Notes: a model not told the origin generated them from the letters alone. A stretch of DNA of 64,000 nt from Thalassolituus sp006212115 (GCF_040372045.1 NZ_BAABWH010000001.1); one strand, 5' to 3'. Shown: positions 1 to 8,687, counted from the stretch's first letter. Made by a program: numbers and translations.

Positions 1-138
1 ATCATCGATGTCCAGCAACCAAAGTGCCAGCAATTCATTATCAAGCCACTGGCGTGTCAGGCTGGCGCCGGGCAAAGCCAATGCTTCGGTGAGCTGTGCC
101 AGTTCGGCAGCAAACGGATTTGACTCAGAGGGAGGCAT
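1..138 (-). CDS. Partial hypothetical protein, N-terminal 46 residues
   Basis: An open frame starts at an ATG at 138 and runs off the left edge without a stop (46 codons, beginning MPPSESNPFAAELAQL). It overlaps the last 14 bases of the mltC-like gene and follows the same strand, as the other genes of this run do (msrA, tatD, mltC). The composition is protein-like (Leu/Ala rich, amphipathic) but I do not recognise the family from this fragment. The ribosome site is weak, so translation may depend on coupling to mltC. The rest of the gene lies outside the window. Confidence 0.5.
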   Translation of the reverse strand, partial: MPPSESNPFAAELAQLTEALALPGASLTRQWLDNELLALWLLDIDD

Positions 139-1249
139 ATTTTCGTTTTCTCTCAGTGACTTTTTTCAGATAGTGACGGGTTTCTGCTTTCGGATGGCGC
201 TTCGTAATATGTCGATATACGTCACGCGCAGACATACGATTAATACGACGTAATGCTTCTTTGCGATCCCGGTGAAAGCTCTTGAGCAACTGCCCTGCGC
301 CTCCGTTATAGGCTGCAATAATGCAGTATTCTCTCGCTACCGGGTTATCAATGCCGCGTAGATAATTGTCTCGTAAGATTGAAATATACGCGGTACCAAA
401 ATCAATATTATTGTTAGTATCCATCAAAAAATTACGACCCGGGGTGTCATTGCGCTGATAGATTTTCTGCATCACATCCCGGCCCGCAGTGCGCGGCATG
501 ACCTGCATCAAACCAAAGGCACCGGCATGGGATACCGCGAACGGGTTAAAGCTACTCTCGGTATCGATAACAGCGTAAATCAAAGCCGGGTCTACCCGGT
601 AACGCTGTGCAGCCTGATTCACTTGTCCACCCAGCCCTTTCGCTGCAACAACCTGGTGCTGTTTTACCATCGGGATGGTTACACGCTGACCGCGCGCACT
701 GCTCTGTAGCTGACGCTGAATTAAATGATCGGCAAAGCGCTGTGCCCGCCACTGGGTTCCTACATTTTTACCCTCGTGGTCTACAACCTGGCCTAGCAAA
801 AATGGCGTGCCAGTCAAACCAAAGTCGGCCGCTGTGTAGAGATCGACTAACCTCGGATCAGCAGGCGTCAGCAAAATACTGACGATGGCCTGACGCAGCT
901 GTTGCAACGGCGCTTCGCCACCACGGGTTTCAACCCGGACAAACCCAGCCTCGAAATTCACTTCCACCTGAGTGTGATAATCATCAAGATACCGCACCAG
1001 AGTGTGGGTGCCCGACTGGCGAGCGTCTTCGCCCCATATTTCGGCCTGATCCGGAGAGAGAAAATCCAGCAATACCGTCTGAAGATCTGCCGGCATATCA
1101 TCGAAGTCAGCGGGTAGGTCATTCGCATAAGCGTTACCGCCAAAGGCCAATAACGCAGCGAGAGCTGCAACCGATATCACCCGAAAGGCTGAGTCTGGGA
1201 GCGAAGCTGAATAAGTGTATGTGTGCACGTAGTCGGTATTTTTCAACAT
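125..1249 (-). CDS. mltC: MltC-like lytic murein transglycosylase
   Basis: Predicted periplasmic lytic transglycosylase that cleaves the MurNAc-GlcNAc bond of peptidoglycan. The N-terminal half (about residues 45-190) resembles the MltC-specific domain. The C-terminal half is an SLT fold with the catalytic Glu in YAVIDTESSFNP, followed by GAFGLMQVMPRTAG and IIAAYNGGAG. E. coli MltC is a lipoprotein; here the hydrophobic leader (VISVAALAALLAFGGNAYA, about residues 24-42) ends in an AYA-type signal peptidase I site with no lipobox Cys, so the mature enzyme is probably soluble in the periplasm. The ATG at 1249 gives a long N-region before the leader. A GTG at residue 24 is an alternative start. 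The gene sits 40 bases after tatD on the same strand. Family is confident, start is not. Confidence 0.88.
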   Translation of the reverse strand: MLKNTDYVHTYTYSASLPDSAFRVISVAALAALLAFGGNAYANDLPADFDDMPADLQTVLLDFLSPDQAEIWGEDARQSGTHTLVRYLDDYHTQVEVNFEAGFVRVETRGGEAPLQQLRQAIVSILLTPADPRLVDLYTAADFGLTGTPFLLGQVVDHEGKNVGTQWRAQRFADHLIQRQLQSSARGQRVTIPMVKQHQVVAAKGLGGQVNQAAQRYRVDPALIYAVIDTESSFNPFAVSHAGAFGLMQVMPRTAGRDVMQKIYQRNDTPGRNFLMDTNNNIDFGTAYISILRDNYLRGIDNPVAREYCIIAAYNGGAGQLLKSFHRDRKEALRRINRMSARDVYRHITKRHPKAETRHYLKKVTERKRKYASL

Positions 1250-1289
1250 AGTTGCCGAATATTTATAAGCCGGAACCAGTGTAACCGCT

Positions 1290-2081
1290 TTAGGGTAGTT
1301 TCGGAAAAGTGCGCACGAGATTGCACGCCAGCTGTTCGTTCAGCTGATCCAGAGTGCACATTTTCAGGGTTGCCAGAATCGCGCCATAAAAAGGAATCAT
1401 CGCCGGAGTGTTGAACTCACTGCCACAGAAGGCAGGTTTCATATCCGGCGCATCGGTTTCCAAAAGAAAGGCTTCGCTGGGCAAGCTGCGAAGCGTACGC
1501 CGCAGTCGTGTCGCCCCCGGATGAGTCATCGCCCCACCGACACCAAGCACGAAACCAAGGTCAAGCCAGCGTTCGCCCTGCTGCTGACTACCGGAAAACG
1601 CATGCACTAAACCGCCGTGACTAAAACGTCGCCGTTTTAATTCTGCAGACACCTCATCGTGCATGCCACGCACATGCAACACCAAAGGTAGCTTGAGTGT
1701 CTCAGCAAGTTCTACTTGAGGCAAAAACCAGTGCCACTGCTCCTCTTTACTGACCCGGCTGCTTTTACCCAGGTGCGCATCCATGCCAGCCTCACCAAGC
1801 GCCACCGAATCGTAGTCGACCAGACTCTGCGCCAGCCACTCCAGATCGTCCGGCTGATGCTGATCCCACCAATATGGATGGAGGCCCGCAAGCCGATGGC
1901 GATTCCAACATTGAGGTAAGACCTCCGCGAGCGTATCAGACTGTGATCGGCTGACGCCCGGAATCAATATACCCGACACGCCCGCGGCCTGTGCCAGCGT
2001 CCAGTGCTCGTCACGCTGACCATCAAATACGTCAAAGTCAAAGTGGCAGTGCGCATCAAACCACGAAAGCGTCGTATTCAT
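1290..2081 (-). CDS. TatD/YjjV-family metal-dependent hydrolase (DNase)
   Basis: A 263-residue TIM-barrel amidohydrolase of the TatD family. Family hallmarks in order are DAHCHFDF (metal-binding HxH), GEAGMD, LHVRG, VHAFSGS and ETDAPDM, the last Asp being a metal ligand. Characterised TatD proteins act as 3'-5' exo- or endo-deoxyribonucleases in DNA repair, and YjjV is a close paralogue; I cannot choose between subfamilies. The start was placed at the ATG at 2081 because MsrA ends there: the stop and start share one base (TGATG), which implies translational coupling. An upstream in-frame extension of 14 codons lies inside msrA and lacks family similarity. Confidence 0.88.
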   Translation of the reverse strand: MNTTLSWFDAHCHFDFDVFDGQRDEHWTLAQAAGVSGILIPGVSRSQSDTLAEVLPQCWNRHRLAGLHPYWWDQHQPDDLEWLAQSLVDYDSVALGEAGMDAHLGKSSRVSKEEQWHWFLPQVELAETLKLPLVLHVRGMHDEVSAELKRRRFSHGGLVHAFSGSQQQGERWLDLGFVLGVGGAMTHPGATRLRRTLRSLPSEAFLLETDAPDMKPAFCGSEFNTPAMIPFYGAILATLKMCTLDQLNEQLACNLVRTFPKLP

Positions 2082-2716
2082 CAGCTCGAGGGAAAACTCA
2101 CCTGACAGCCCGCAAGTCCGCAATATCCGTTGGGATTCTTGGCCAGATACTGCTGGTGATAGGTTTCTGCCAGATAGTAGACAACGCCTGAGCGGAGTTC
2201 GGTGGTGATATCAGGATAAGACGCAGCGCTGAGCGATCGCTGATATCTATCCCGTGATGCGACCGCTGTCTCGAGCGAGGCCCTATCCGGGGTATAAATC
2301 GCAGAGCGGTATTGAGTGCCAATATCATTGCCCTGACGCATTCCCTGAGTCGGATCGTGGTTTTCCCAGAACACTTTCAGGATTGCATCAAGGCTGGTCA
2401 CGGTGGGATCAAACCAGATACGTACCAGCTCAGTATGCCCGGTGTGCCCAGAGCACACTTCGTCATAGGTGGGGTTGCGGGTGTGACCGCCGCCGTATCC
2501 CACTGAGGTCACCTCAACACCCGGAAGTTGCCAGAACAAACGCTCAGCCCCCCAGAAGCACCCCATGCCAACAAGAATTTCCTGCAAGCCCGGTGGACAT
2601 TCGCCGCGAATATCACGACCATTAACGAAATGCTCGGGCTCGACCGACAAGGCGTCTTTGCGCCCCGGTAACGCTTCTTCGGGTGTGGGTATCTGCATCA
2701 TTTTCGGACGCCACAT
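2081..2716 (-). CDS. msrA: Peptide methionine-S-sulfoxide reductase MsrA
   Basis: Reduces the S epimer of methionine sulfoxide in oxidised proteins. The catalytic motif GMGCFWGAE lies at about residues 49-57, and YGGGHTRNPTYDEVCSGHTGH is typical of the family. The resolving Cys region is near the C terminus (GYCGLAGCQ). The 211-residue length matches the long E. coli-type MsrA with its N-terminal extension (PTPEEALPGR). The ATG at 2716 was chosen because a GGAGG lies nine bases upstream. The start of the divergent metallo-beta-lactamase gene is only 34 bases away, so the two promoters must overlap or lie within coding sequence. It leads a minus-strand run into tatD by a one-base stop/start overlap. 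Confidence 0.95.
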   Translation of the reverse strand: MWRPKMMQIPTPEEALPGRKDALSVEPEHFVNGRDIRGECPPGLQEILVGMGCFWGAERLFWQLPGVEVTSVGYGGGHTRNPTYDEVCSGHTGHTELVRIWFDPTVTSLDAILKVFWENHDPTQGMRQGNDIGTQYRSAIYTPDRASLETAVASRDRYQRSLSAASYPDITTELRSGVVYYLAETYHQQYLAKNPNGYCGLAGCQVSFPSS

Positions 2717-2750
2717 CAGAATTAACCTCCTGAACAACTGGCTGAATATC

Positions 2751-3488
2751 ATGACCCGGAACTCCGTATCATATTCTCTGTTTTTTACCGGCACAGGCAG
2801 CGGTGGCAACCTGTCGGTAGGTTCGTCGGCTGCGGTTCTGGAAGCAGATGACAAACCGATTCTACTCATCGACTGCGGCCCCGGTACGTTAAATGCCTTC
2901 GCCGAACGCTATCAAGGCGAGTTACCGGCCGCTATTTTTATCACGCACTGTCATCTTGATCATATCGCAGACCTGGAAATTCTGACGGTTCGGGCTCGCC
3001 TGCGAAACCTGGCACCTATACCTATATTTGTGCCCGTTGGTTTAATTCAACTCTTGCATGAGCGGTTGGCCAGCTACCCGGGACAAATGGCAGAAGGCGA
3101 TCACGACTTCTGGCAATCATTTCAGCTACGCCCGGTCTCCGACAGCTTCCGCTCAGGCGATGAAACCTTCCGGATTCACCCAACACGCCATCACGGCCCG
3201 GGATCGAGCTTCGCATTACAACTTCCGGGTCGTTTCTTCTACACCGGTGATACCCGCCCCGTACCAGAACTACTGCATCACGTATCCATCGACAGTGAAA
3301 CCATCTTCCATGACTGTGGCACGATATCAAACCCTTCGCACACCGGACTGGAAGATCTTGAGCGAGAATACCGCGAGGACATCCGCCAACGTCTGGTTCT
3401 GTATCACTATGCCGATGCAACCGCTGCCGGACAAATGCGGGATGCAGGCTACAAGGTGGCCTCTCCGGGTGAACGACACATAATATGA
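2751..3488 (+). CDS. Metallo-beta-lactamase fold hydrolase (RNase Z/PhnP-like)
   Basis: A 245-residue protein with the MBL zinc signature THCHLDHIADL at about residues 66-76. Further ligands are probable in TRHHGPG, YTGDTRP and the C-terminal LYHYAD. The opening FTGTGSGGNLSVGSSAAVL and the phrase LIDCGPGT resemble the RNase Z, PhnP and cyclic phosphodiesterase branch rather than true beta-lactamases or glyoxalases. The substrate cannot be told from sequence. The ATG at 2751 lacks a clear ribosome site. The stop overlaps the next start (ATGA), so it is coupled to the methyltransferase gene and probably co-transcribed with the RNase II gene. Confidence 0.75.
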   Translation: MTRNSVSYSLFFTGTGSGGNLSVGSSAAVLEADDKPILLIDCGPGTLNAFAERYQGELPAAIFITHCHLDHIADLEILTVRARLRNLAPIPIFVPVGLIQLLHERLASYPGQMAEGDHDFWQSFQLRPVSDSFRSGDETFRIHPTRHHGPGSSFALQLPGRFFYTGDTRPVPELLHHVSIDSETIFHDCGTISNPSHTGLEDLEREYREDIRQRLVLYHYADATAAGQMRDAGYKVASPGERHII

Positions 3489-4153
3489 AGAACGCCGAAC
3501 TGAATCGACTGATCCAGAAAATGCATCCTCTGGCCTCAGTCACCGCTCAAGCGTTGCCCGACTGCCCGGATATTGCACTCTGGCTTGTGGAACCTGAGTC
3601 TATGAACCGAGCCTTTTCACAGGAAGAGGTCGATCAAATTCAGGCTTACCCTGCGTATTGGGCGTTTTGCTGGGCTAGCGGGCAAGTGTTAGCACAGGCC
3701 GTGCTGTCACACCCGGAGTGGGTTGCAGGCAAGCGAGTTATCGATTTTGGTGCAGGTTCGGGCGTTGTCGCCATCGCCTGTGCCATGGCTGGGGCAGATC
3801 GTGTGATCGCCTGTGATATCGATCATGACGCCTTATACGCTTGTCAGCGCAATGCTGAACTTAACGGTGTAGAGCTTGAAGTACATGATGACCTGTTCAC
3901 GATGAACAGCGAGACGGATCTGCTGATTGCCGCAGATGTACTCTACGACCGGGCGAATCTGTCATTTCTGGAAGTGTTTCGTGAGAAAGCACCCGAGGTG
4001 CTGATTGCCGATTCGCGTATCCGCGATTTCGATTATCCCCCCTACCAGACAGTGTCTGAGCATTCGTCGCATACCGTCCCTGACCTCGATGAATCGGATG
4101 AATTCCGCCATGTTACGCTTTATCACACAGGTATCTCTTCGCTATCACCGTGA
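3485..4153 (+). CDS. Class I SAM-dependent methyltransferase (ETFB-lysine / PrmA-like)
   Basis: A 222-residue Rossmann methyltransferase. Motif I is VIDFGAGSGVVAIACA (about residues 86-101), the acidic end of strand two is ACDID, and the motif IV region is LLIAADVLYDRANL. The layout AYPAYWAFCWASGQVLAQ before motif I and DVLYD after it is typical of the nicotinamide N-methyltransferase/ETFB lysine methyltransferase-like group, which includes protein lysine methylases; the target here is unknown. It starts inside the stop of the MBL gene (ATGA) and ends 62 bases before the RNase II gene. Confidence 0.75.
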   Translation: MKNAELNRLIQKMHPLASVTAQALPDCPDIALWLVEPESMNRAFSQEEVDQIQAYPAYWAFCWASGQVLAQAVLSHPEWVAGKRVIDFGAGSGVVAIACAMAGADRVIACDIDHDALYACQRNAELNGVELEVHDDLFTMNSETDLLIAADVLYDRANLSFLEVFREKAPEVLIADSRIRDFDYPPYQTVSEHSSHTVPDLDESDEFRHVTLYHTGISSLSP

Positions 4154-4215
4154 TCGTGTAGAGACCCGGACTTAATTCCAGTAAACTTGCGGCTTTTGAT
4201 ACCAGAGCCTCCCGG

Positions 4216-6144
4216 ATGCTTGATATAAACGCACTCTCGCAGTTGAAACAACTGAAGCAGGATATTCACGACAACACCCCGCGCTATCAGGGCCTGGTTC
4301 GCGGCAGCAACGGTCGATTCGGCTTTGTTGGCACCGAAGAAGGCAAGAGTTACTTCCTCAGCCCTGACGAGATGGAAAAAGTTCTGCCCGGTGACCAGAT
4401 CGATTTTCGGGTGGAGCCTGCGGGTGATGATAAAGAGCAAGCCATCGTCGAGAAGCTAGTATCCTCCGATCTCGAACGCTTCTGCGGACGTTACATCATT
4501 CGAGGCAAAGGCCACTTTATTGAGCCTGACCACGATAAGTTGAATCGCTGGATTTTCGTTCCTCCGCAAGACCGCAACAACGCTGAAGATGGCGATTTTG
4601 TTGTCGGCACCCTGACCCGCCATCCTTTTCCTAAGGGCAAAGCGCAAGCGCGGATTGATCGTATTCTGGGTAAAGAAGATACACCGCATATAGAACGGGT
4701 CTTCATGCAGGCTCGTTTTGGCCTCGAAGATACTTTCAGCGATGCTGCCATGGCGGCCGTTGAAACCATTGATGCTGGTGAACTTGAAAAACAGTTTGCG
4801 GAGCGCACAGATTTAACGCACCTGCCATTCGTTACCATCGACTCTGCAGGTACCCGCGATATTGATGACGCTCTTTTTGCAGAAGCACATACCGATGGCT
4901 GGACTCTCTGGGTTGCCATTGCGGATCCTGATGCCCTGATAAAAGACAAAGAAGCGCTCGAACTGGCTGCAGCCAATCGCGCAACCTCGGCTTATTTTGC
5001 TGATATGGTCGTGCCGATGCTGCCTGCTGAATTGTCCGAGAACTTCAGCTCTTTGCAAGCCGGTGAGAAGCGTCTGGCCATGGTTGCTGAATTGCGTCTT
5101 GATGCCGAAGCCGGTGTAAAAGAAACCAAATTGCACAGTGCAGTTATTGAAAGCAAAGCCAAGCTGTCCTATTCGCAGGTCGCGCAACTGATTGATAGTG
5201 GCTGTGACGATATCCCTGCTGAGCTGCACGGCCCGGTTCTGCACCTTGCCGATTGCGCCCGCACTCTGAATCAGTGGCGTCAGGCCCACTGTCTGGTGAT
5301 GGAAGATCGCCCAGACTACAAGCTGGTTCTGGACGAGACTGGCAAAGCTCAGGAAATTATTCGTATCGAGCGTAATGCTGCGCATAAACTAGTCGAAGAA
5401 TGCATGTTGGTCTGCAACCGCAGTGTCGCAGAATGGCTCCGTGAGCAGAACGCTGGTCTGTTTATCGAACAGAGCGGTATCCGCACTGAGCGTCTCGGCG
5501 AAGCCGCTGCACTGTTAAAAGAACAACTTAAACTGGAACAGAAACCAGATCTGACCAACCTCGAAAACTACGTCTCTCTATTACAGCAAGCTGCTGAGGC
5601 AGACAGCGACCTTCCTCTGCGCACTATCCTCAGCCGTCAGATGGACCGGAGTGTGTTTGGGACGACTGGCAAGCCTCATATGGGGCTGGGTTTCAGCTGC
5701 TACACCACATTCACTTCGCCTTTGCGCAAGTACAACGACCTTTTGATTCACCGCACCGTGCGAGCATTGTTGAACGGCACAGACGTACCGTCACTCGATG
5801 AAGCTCTGCTGGCCCGAATTCAGGAACGCCAGAATAGCGCTCGTCAGGCAGCCAATCTTTCAGAACAGTGGCTGAAGCTTGAGTGGCTGACTCGTCAGCC
5901 CGAAGGCACGCTCTACGACGCCACCATCGTTCATATGAACAGCAGCTCGATCACAGTGCGCTTAAACGACTCTGGTATTGACGGCGTTATTGATCGTCGC
6001 AAGACCAAGGGTGGCTGGAAGTTCGACAGCAAAACAATCGTACACAGCAATGAAAAAGCGCGTTTTGTTCTGGGCCAGGCGATGAAAGTTGAGGTGCAGG
6101 AGATCGAACTGAGTAAGCGGGCTTTGCGCTTCCGGATCGCTTAA
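4216..6144 (+). CDS. rnb: Exoribonuclease II
   Basis: A processive 3'-5' exoribonuclease of the RNase II/R family that degrades mRNA to short oligonucleotides. At 642 residues it matches RNase II and lacks the extra N- and C-terminal regions of RNase R. Cold-shock domains fill about residues 15-165. The RNB catalytic motif TIDSAGTRDIDDALF (about residues 208-222) carries the magnesium-binding Asp residues. The active-site channel motif SCYTTFTSPLRKYNDLL lies near 495, and a C-terminal S1 domain ends in ELSKRALRFRIA. The gene follows the MBL and methyltransferase genes and ends at a strong intrinsic terminator. Confidence 0.92.
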   Translation: MLDINALSQLKQLKQDIHDNTPRYQGLVRGSNGRFGFVGTEEGKSYFLSPDEMEKVLPGDQIDFRVEPAGDDKEQAIVEKLVSSDLERFCGRYIIRGKGHFIEPDHDKLNRWIFVPPQDRNNAEDGDFVVGTLTRHPFPKGKAQARIDRILGKEDTPHIERVFMQARFGLEDTFSDAAMAAVETIDAGELEKQFAERTDLTHLPFVTIDSAGTRDIDDALFAEAHTDGWTLWVAIADPDALIKDKEALELAAANRATSAYFADMVVPMLPAELSENFSSLQAGEKRLAMVAELRLDAEAGVKETKLHSAVIESKAKLSYSQVAQLIDSGCDDIPAELHGPVLHLADCARTLNQWRQAHCLVMEDRPDYKLVLDETGKAQEIIRIERNAAHKLVEECMLVCNRSVAEWLREQNAGLFIEQSGIRTERLGEAAALLKEQLKLEQKPDLTNLENYVSLLQQAAEADSDLPLRTILSRQMDRSVFGTTGKPHMGLGFSCYTTFTSPLRKYNDLLIHRTVRALLNGTDVPSLDEALLARIQERQNSARQAANLSEQWLKLEWLTRQPEGTLYDATIVHMNSSSITVRLNDSGIDGVIDRRKTKGGWKFDSKTIVHSNEKARFVLGQAMKVEVQEIELSKRALRFRIA

Positions 6145-6200
6145 ACGGACTCGCGTATGTTTGCCATAGTTATCCGCGATATACGCAGATAACTGAATAT

Positions 6201-6230
6201 AAAAAGGGGCGCCATCAGCGCCCCTTTTTT
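6201..6230 (+). terminator. Rho-independent terminator after rnb
   Basis: A perfect seven-base stem GGGGCGC / GCGCCCC (6206-6212 and 6218-6224) with loop CATCA is followed by six T. Five A residues precede the stem, so it could also stop minus-strand transcription coming from the MvaT-like gene. Confidence 0.9.
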
Positions 6231-6295
6231 CGACTACATGTTTTATATCCGCATGTTACGGCCGGTTATATTGACCAGCCTAACGGACAACAGGA

Positions 6296-6772
6296 TCAGT
6301 CAATTTTCCAGGTACGAACAACCTGAAGACCGTGCTCTTCAATCCACTGGTCCAGTTGACGAGGATTACGCTTAATCTTCTCAACTTTTTCCTGAGTGGC
6401 TGGATTACGGTAAGTGCCCACAGCAAGTTTCGGCTTAGGCAGTGTTGAGGTTTTCTTTTCTGCCTTTTTGTCGCCCTTGCGCGCGTCGCGTGCAATGGTT
6501 TTCTCAAAATGACGCTTCAGATTGGTATAGATAGACGATGGAGCTTCGCTCTTCGCCATGGCAATCAGCCAACCTTCAATCTGCTCAGAACGAGAAACGT
6601 ACAGTTCCTCCTCGGTCAGTGCGTTCTGGTTGCAAAGACGCTTAATTACAACGTCGAACTCTTTAATCCCTTCGATTTTCTTTTCCTGATCCTTCTTCAA
6701 CTGTTCCAGCTCAGCAATCTGTTGCTGGTGTTGACGAATTTGTTTATCAATGTCCTGATCAAATACAGACAC
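6296..6772 (-). CDS. MvaT/H-NS-like nucleoid-associated protein
   Basis: A 158-residue basic protein with an N-terminal coiled coil (about residues 5-45, rich in Gln, Glu and Lys), a middle insert (50-100) and a Lys-rich linker. The C-terminal segment (118-155: GTYRNPATQEKV ... LDQWIEEHG ... VVRTW) follows the pattern of the MvaT DNA-binding domain (YKNPHTGEV ... LKEWKAKWG ... VESW). This suggests an H-NS-type silencer of AT-rich DNA. It is about 35 residues longer than Pseudomonas MvaT because of the middle insert. The start is a GTG at 6772 with AGAGG seven bases upstream. An AT-rich leader with a hairpin (6859-6881) precedes it. Assignment rests on pattern memory, not a search. Confidence 0.6.
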   Translation of the reverse strand: MSVFDQDIDKQIRQHQQQIAELEQLKKDQEKKIEGIKEFDVVIKRLCNQNALTEEELYVSRSEQIEGWLIAMAKSEAPSSIYTNLKRHFEKTIARDARKGDKKAEKKTSTLPKPKLAVGTYRNPATQEKVEKIKRNPRQLDQWIEEHGLQVVRTWKID

Positions 6773-6858
6773 GCGAAAACCTCTGATATATAAATTAATT
6801 AAAAGGGTATTATTTCTTTCGAAAACCTATCTTAATACCGCTTCTCCTGAATATATGT

Positions 6859-6881
6859 CACCTCTGAACAATGCAGAGGTG
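6859..6881 (-). promoter_or_regulatory. Hairpin upstream of the MvaT-like gene
   Basis: A perfect eight-base inverted repeat CACCTCTG / CAGAGGTG with a seven-base spacer lies 87 bases upstream of the GTG start, in an AT-rich intergenic region. There is no T-run after it on either strand, so it is not a standard terminator. It could be an operator or a 5' leader structure for the MvaT-like gene. Confidence 0.4.
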
Positions 6882-7003
6882 CTATAACGGCGGGATAAGT
6901 AATAAAATAGTATGCGGATATTACACGACACATTTAAAAATATAAACAATATTCGGCTACCCACACATCACCTGATTTACGACCGCCGGGATATATACTG
7001 TCG

Positions 7004-7615
7004 TTACTCTGGTCGACCACGTACTATTCGATCACCCAGTTCAGAGTACTCAGCACCACCCAATCTTGCCAGAGGATTAATCAGTTCTGAGTTAAGTACC
7101 AATCGGTCCCCGTCCTGACTGACAACCCCTTCGTCAATGAACATACGCTCGATTTCGAGGAATACGACATGCTGTGGACCACTGCCTAAATCCACCTGTT
7201 GCTGATAACGACACAGAAATGCAACGGGAGCGGCAGCAACACGAGGCAATGGCCAGCCTTCCTGAGGTTCAACCTGAATATCAAAACTGCTTGTTTCGCT
7301 GATACCCGCAGCCAACGTCGACGAAGAAATATTCACGGCCTCTACTTGAGTCGCATCCGCGATATTGACCACACACCAGCCACTGCGCTTCAAATTGCGA
7401 AAGCTGTCTTTCTCGACGCCAGCTGATTTCTGTCCCATTGATACCACCAACGTAGGTGGAGCAGAGCAGACTGGGGCAAAGAACGAGTAAGGTGCCAGAT
7501 TAAGGTGTCCATCTTCTTCCGCAGTCAGAATCCAGGCAATGGGACGCGGGATAACCGACTGCACCAATAAATGATAACGCTCCAGCGGGGTTTTATCTGT
7601 GAATTGAATATCCAC
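7004..7615 (-). CDS. Flavin reductase-like (FMN-binding split barrel) protein
   Basis: A 203-residue protein of the flavin reductase/NADH:FMN oxidoreductase family. Visible family features are SVIPRPIAWILTAEEDG near the N terminus (about residues 18-34), NLAPYSFF, PPTLVVSMG, KDSFRNLKRSGWCVVNI and a C-terminal PLARLGGAEYSELG, a standard ending of this family. It probably binds FMN and reduces a flavin or a small substrate; the partner is unknown. The start is placed at a GTG at 7615 because AGGAG lies just upstream. A longer frame from a TTG at 7645 lacks a ribosome site. It is divergent from the BASS transporter. Confidence 0.8.
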   Translation of the reverse strand: MDIQFTDKTPLERYHLLVQSVIPRPIAWILTAEEDGHLNLAPYSFFAPVCSAPPTLVVSMGQKSAGVEKDSFRNLKRSGWCVVNIADATQVEAVNISSSTLAAGISETSSFDIQVEPQEGWPLPRVAAAPVAFLCRYQQQVDLGSGPQHVVFLEIERMFIDEGVVSQDGDRLVLNSELINPLARLGGAEYSELGDRIVRGRPE

Positions 7616-7730
7616 ATATTCTCCTAGAAGTAATAATCGATCCAACGTTCAGGGTACCGCGACTGTCCATTTCTTGCACCGGATATTGTTTGTCGATATA
7701 AACCCGGAATCAATTATCTGGAGAATACGC

Positions 7731-8687
7731 ATGCGCAACACCGAGAGACTGTTTCCCTTACTCGCCATCGGTGTCGCGATCGTCGCCTATTATCAGCCCG
7801 AACCTTTGCTACATCTGAAAAGCAGTATCGTGCCTTTGCTGATTACCATTATGTTCAGCATGGGACTGACGCTGAGCGTGGCTGACTTTCAGCGTATCTG
7901 GCAACGTCCACAGCCCATTGCACTGGGTATTCTGCTGCAGTTCGGATTTATGCCGTTTATTGCCTGGGCATTGGCACAGCTTTTGGCTTTGCCGCCGGAA
8001 ATTGCCATCGGACTCATTATTGTTGGAGCCTGCGCTGGCGGTACAGCATCAAATGTAATGACCTTTATCGCTCGTGGTGACGTCGCCTTATCAGTCACTA
8101 TGACTACGGCCTCCACTCTTTGGGGCGTATTTTTGACCCCTTTCCTCATCGCTTTTTATGCTCAGGAGTTTACTCAGGAATTGGCAGTTGAAGGCAAAGT
8201 CGACGTAGATACGTGGGCTATGCTTCTGATGATTGCCAAAATTGTCATCTTACCTGTTGCTGCGGGTGTCCTGATCAACCGCCTACTGCCATCCCTGCAA
8301 GTACGCGTATTGCCCTTTTTACCCAGCGTTGCCAGTGCCGCGATTCTGTTGATTATTGCTGTCATCGTCGCCATCAACGCGGAGTCATTAAACACTCTTA
8401 GCCTGACTGTGGTAGTTGCGATTGTGTTGCACAACTTACTGGGTTTTCTCGTCGGCTATGCGATCGCTCGCTGGAATGGTAGTGACAGCATCGAGGCACG
8501 GACCATTGCCATTGAGGTAGGAATGCAAAATTCTGGTCTCGGAGTTGCCCTCGCGAACGGCTTTTTTACGCCCCTGAGCGCCTTACCGGGCGCACTCTTC
8601 AGTATCTGGCAAAACATGGCTGGCGCGGTCCTGGCTGCGATCTGGAAGCATCAAAGTGACTGCAAACAGGCCAATCAGGACAATTGA
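7731..8687 (+). CDS. BASS-family (bile acid:sodium symporter-like) transporter
   Basis: A 318-residue inner-membrane protein with about nine or ten hydrophobic segments. Family motifs include FSMGLTLSVADF (about residues 42-53), GACAGGTASNVMTFIARGDVALSV (crossover and sodium-site region, about 103-126) and EVGMQNSGLGVAL near 260, all typical of the BASS/YocS group. Bacterial members move organic anions with sodium; the substrate is not evident. The ATG at 7731 has GGAG seven to eight bases upstream. It is divergent from the flavin reductase-like gene. Confidence 0.85.
   Translation: MRNTERLFPLLAIGVAIVAYYQPEPLLHLKSSIVPLLITIMFSMGLTLSVADFQRIWQRPQPIALGILLQFGFMPFIAWALAQLLALPPEIAIGLIIVGACAGGTASNVMTFIARGDVALSVTMTTASTLWGVFLTPFLIAFYAQEFTQELAVEGKVDVDTWAMLLMIAKIVILPVAAGVLINRLLPSLQVRVLPFLPSVASAAILLIIAVIVAINAESLNTLSLTVVVAIVLHNLLGFLVGYAIARWNGSDSIEARTIAIEVGMQNSGLGVALANGFFTPLSALPGALFSIWQNMAGAVLAAIWKHQSDCKQANQDN

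Noticed and set aside
7616..7645. Upstream TTG start for the flavin reductase-like gene
   Set aside because: AGGAG is positioned for the GTG at 7615, and the extra ten residues do not fit the family.
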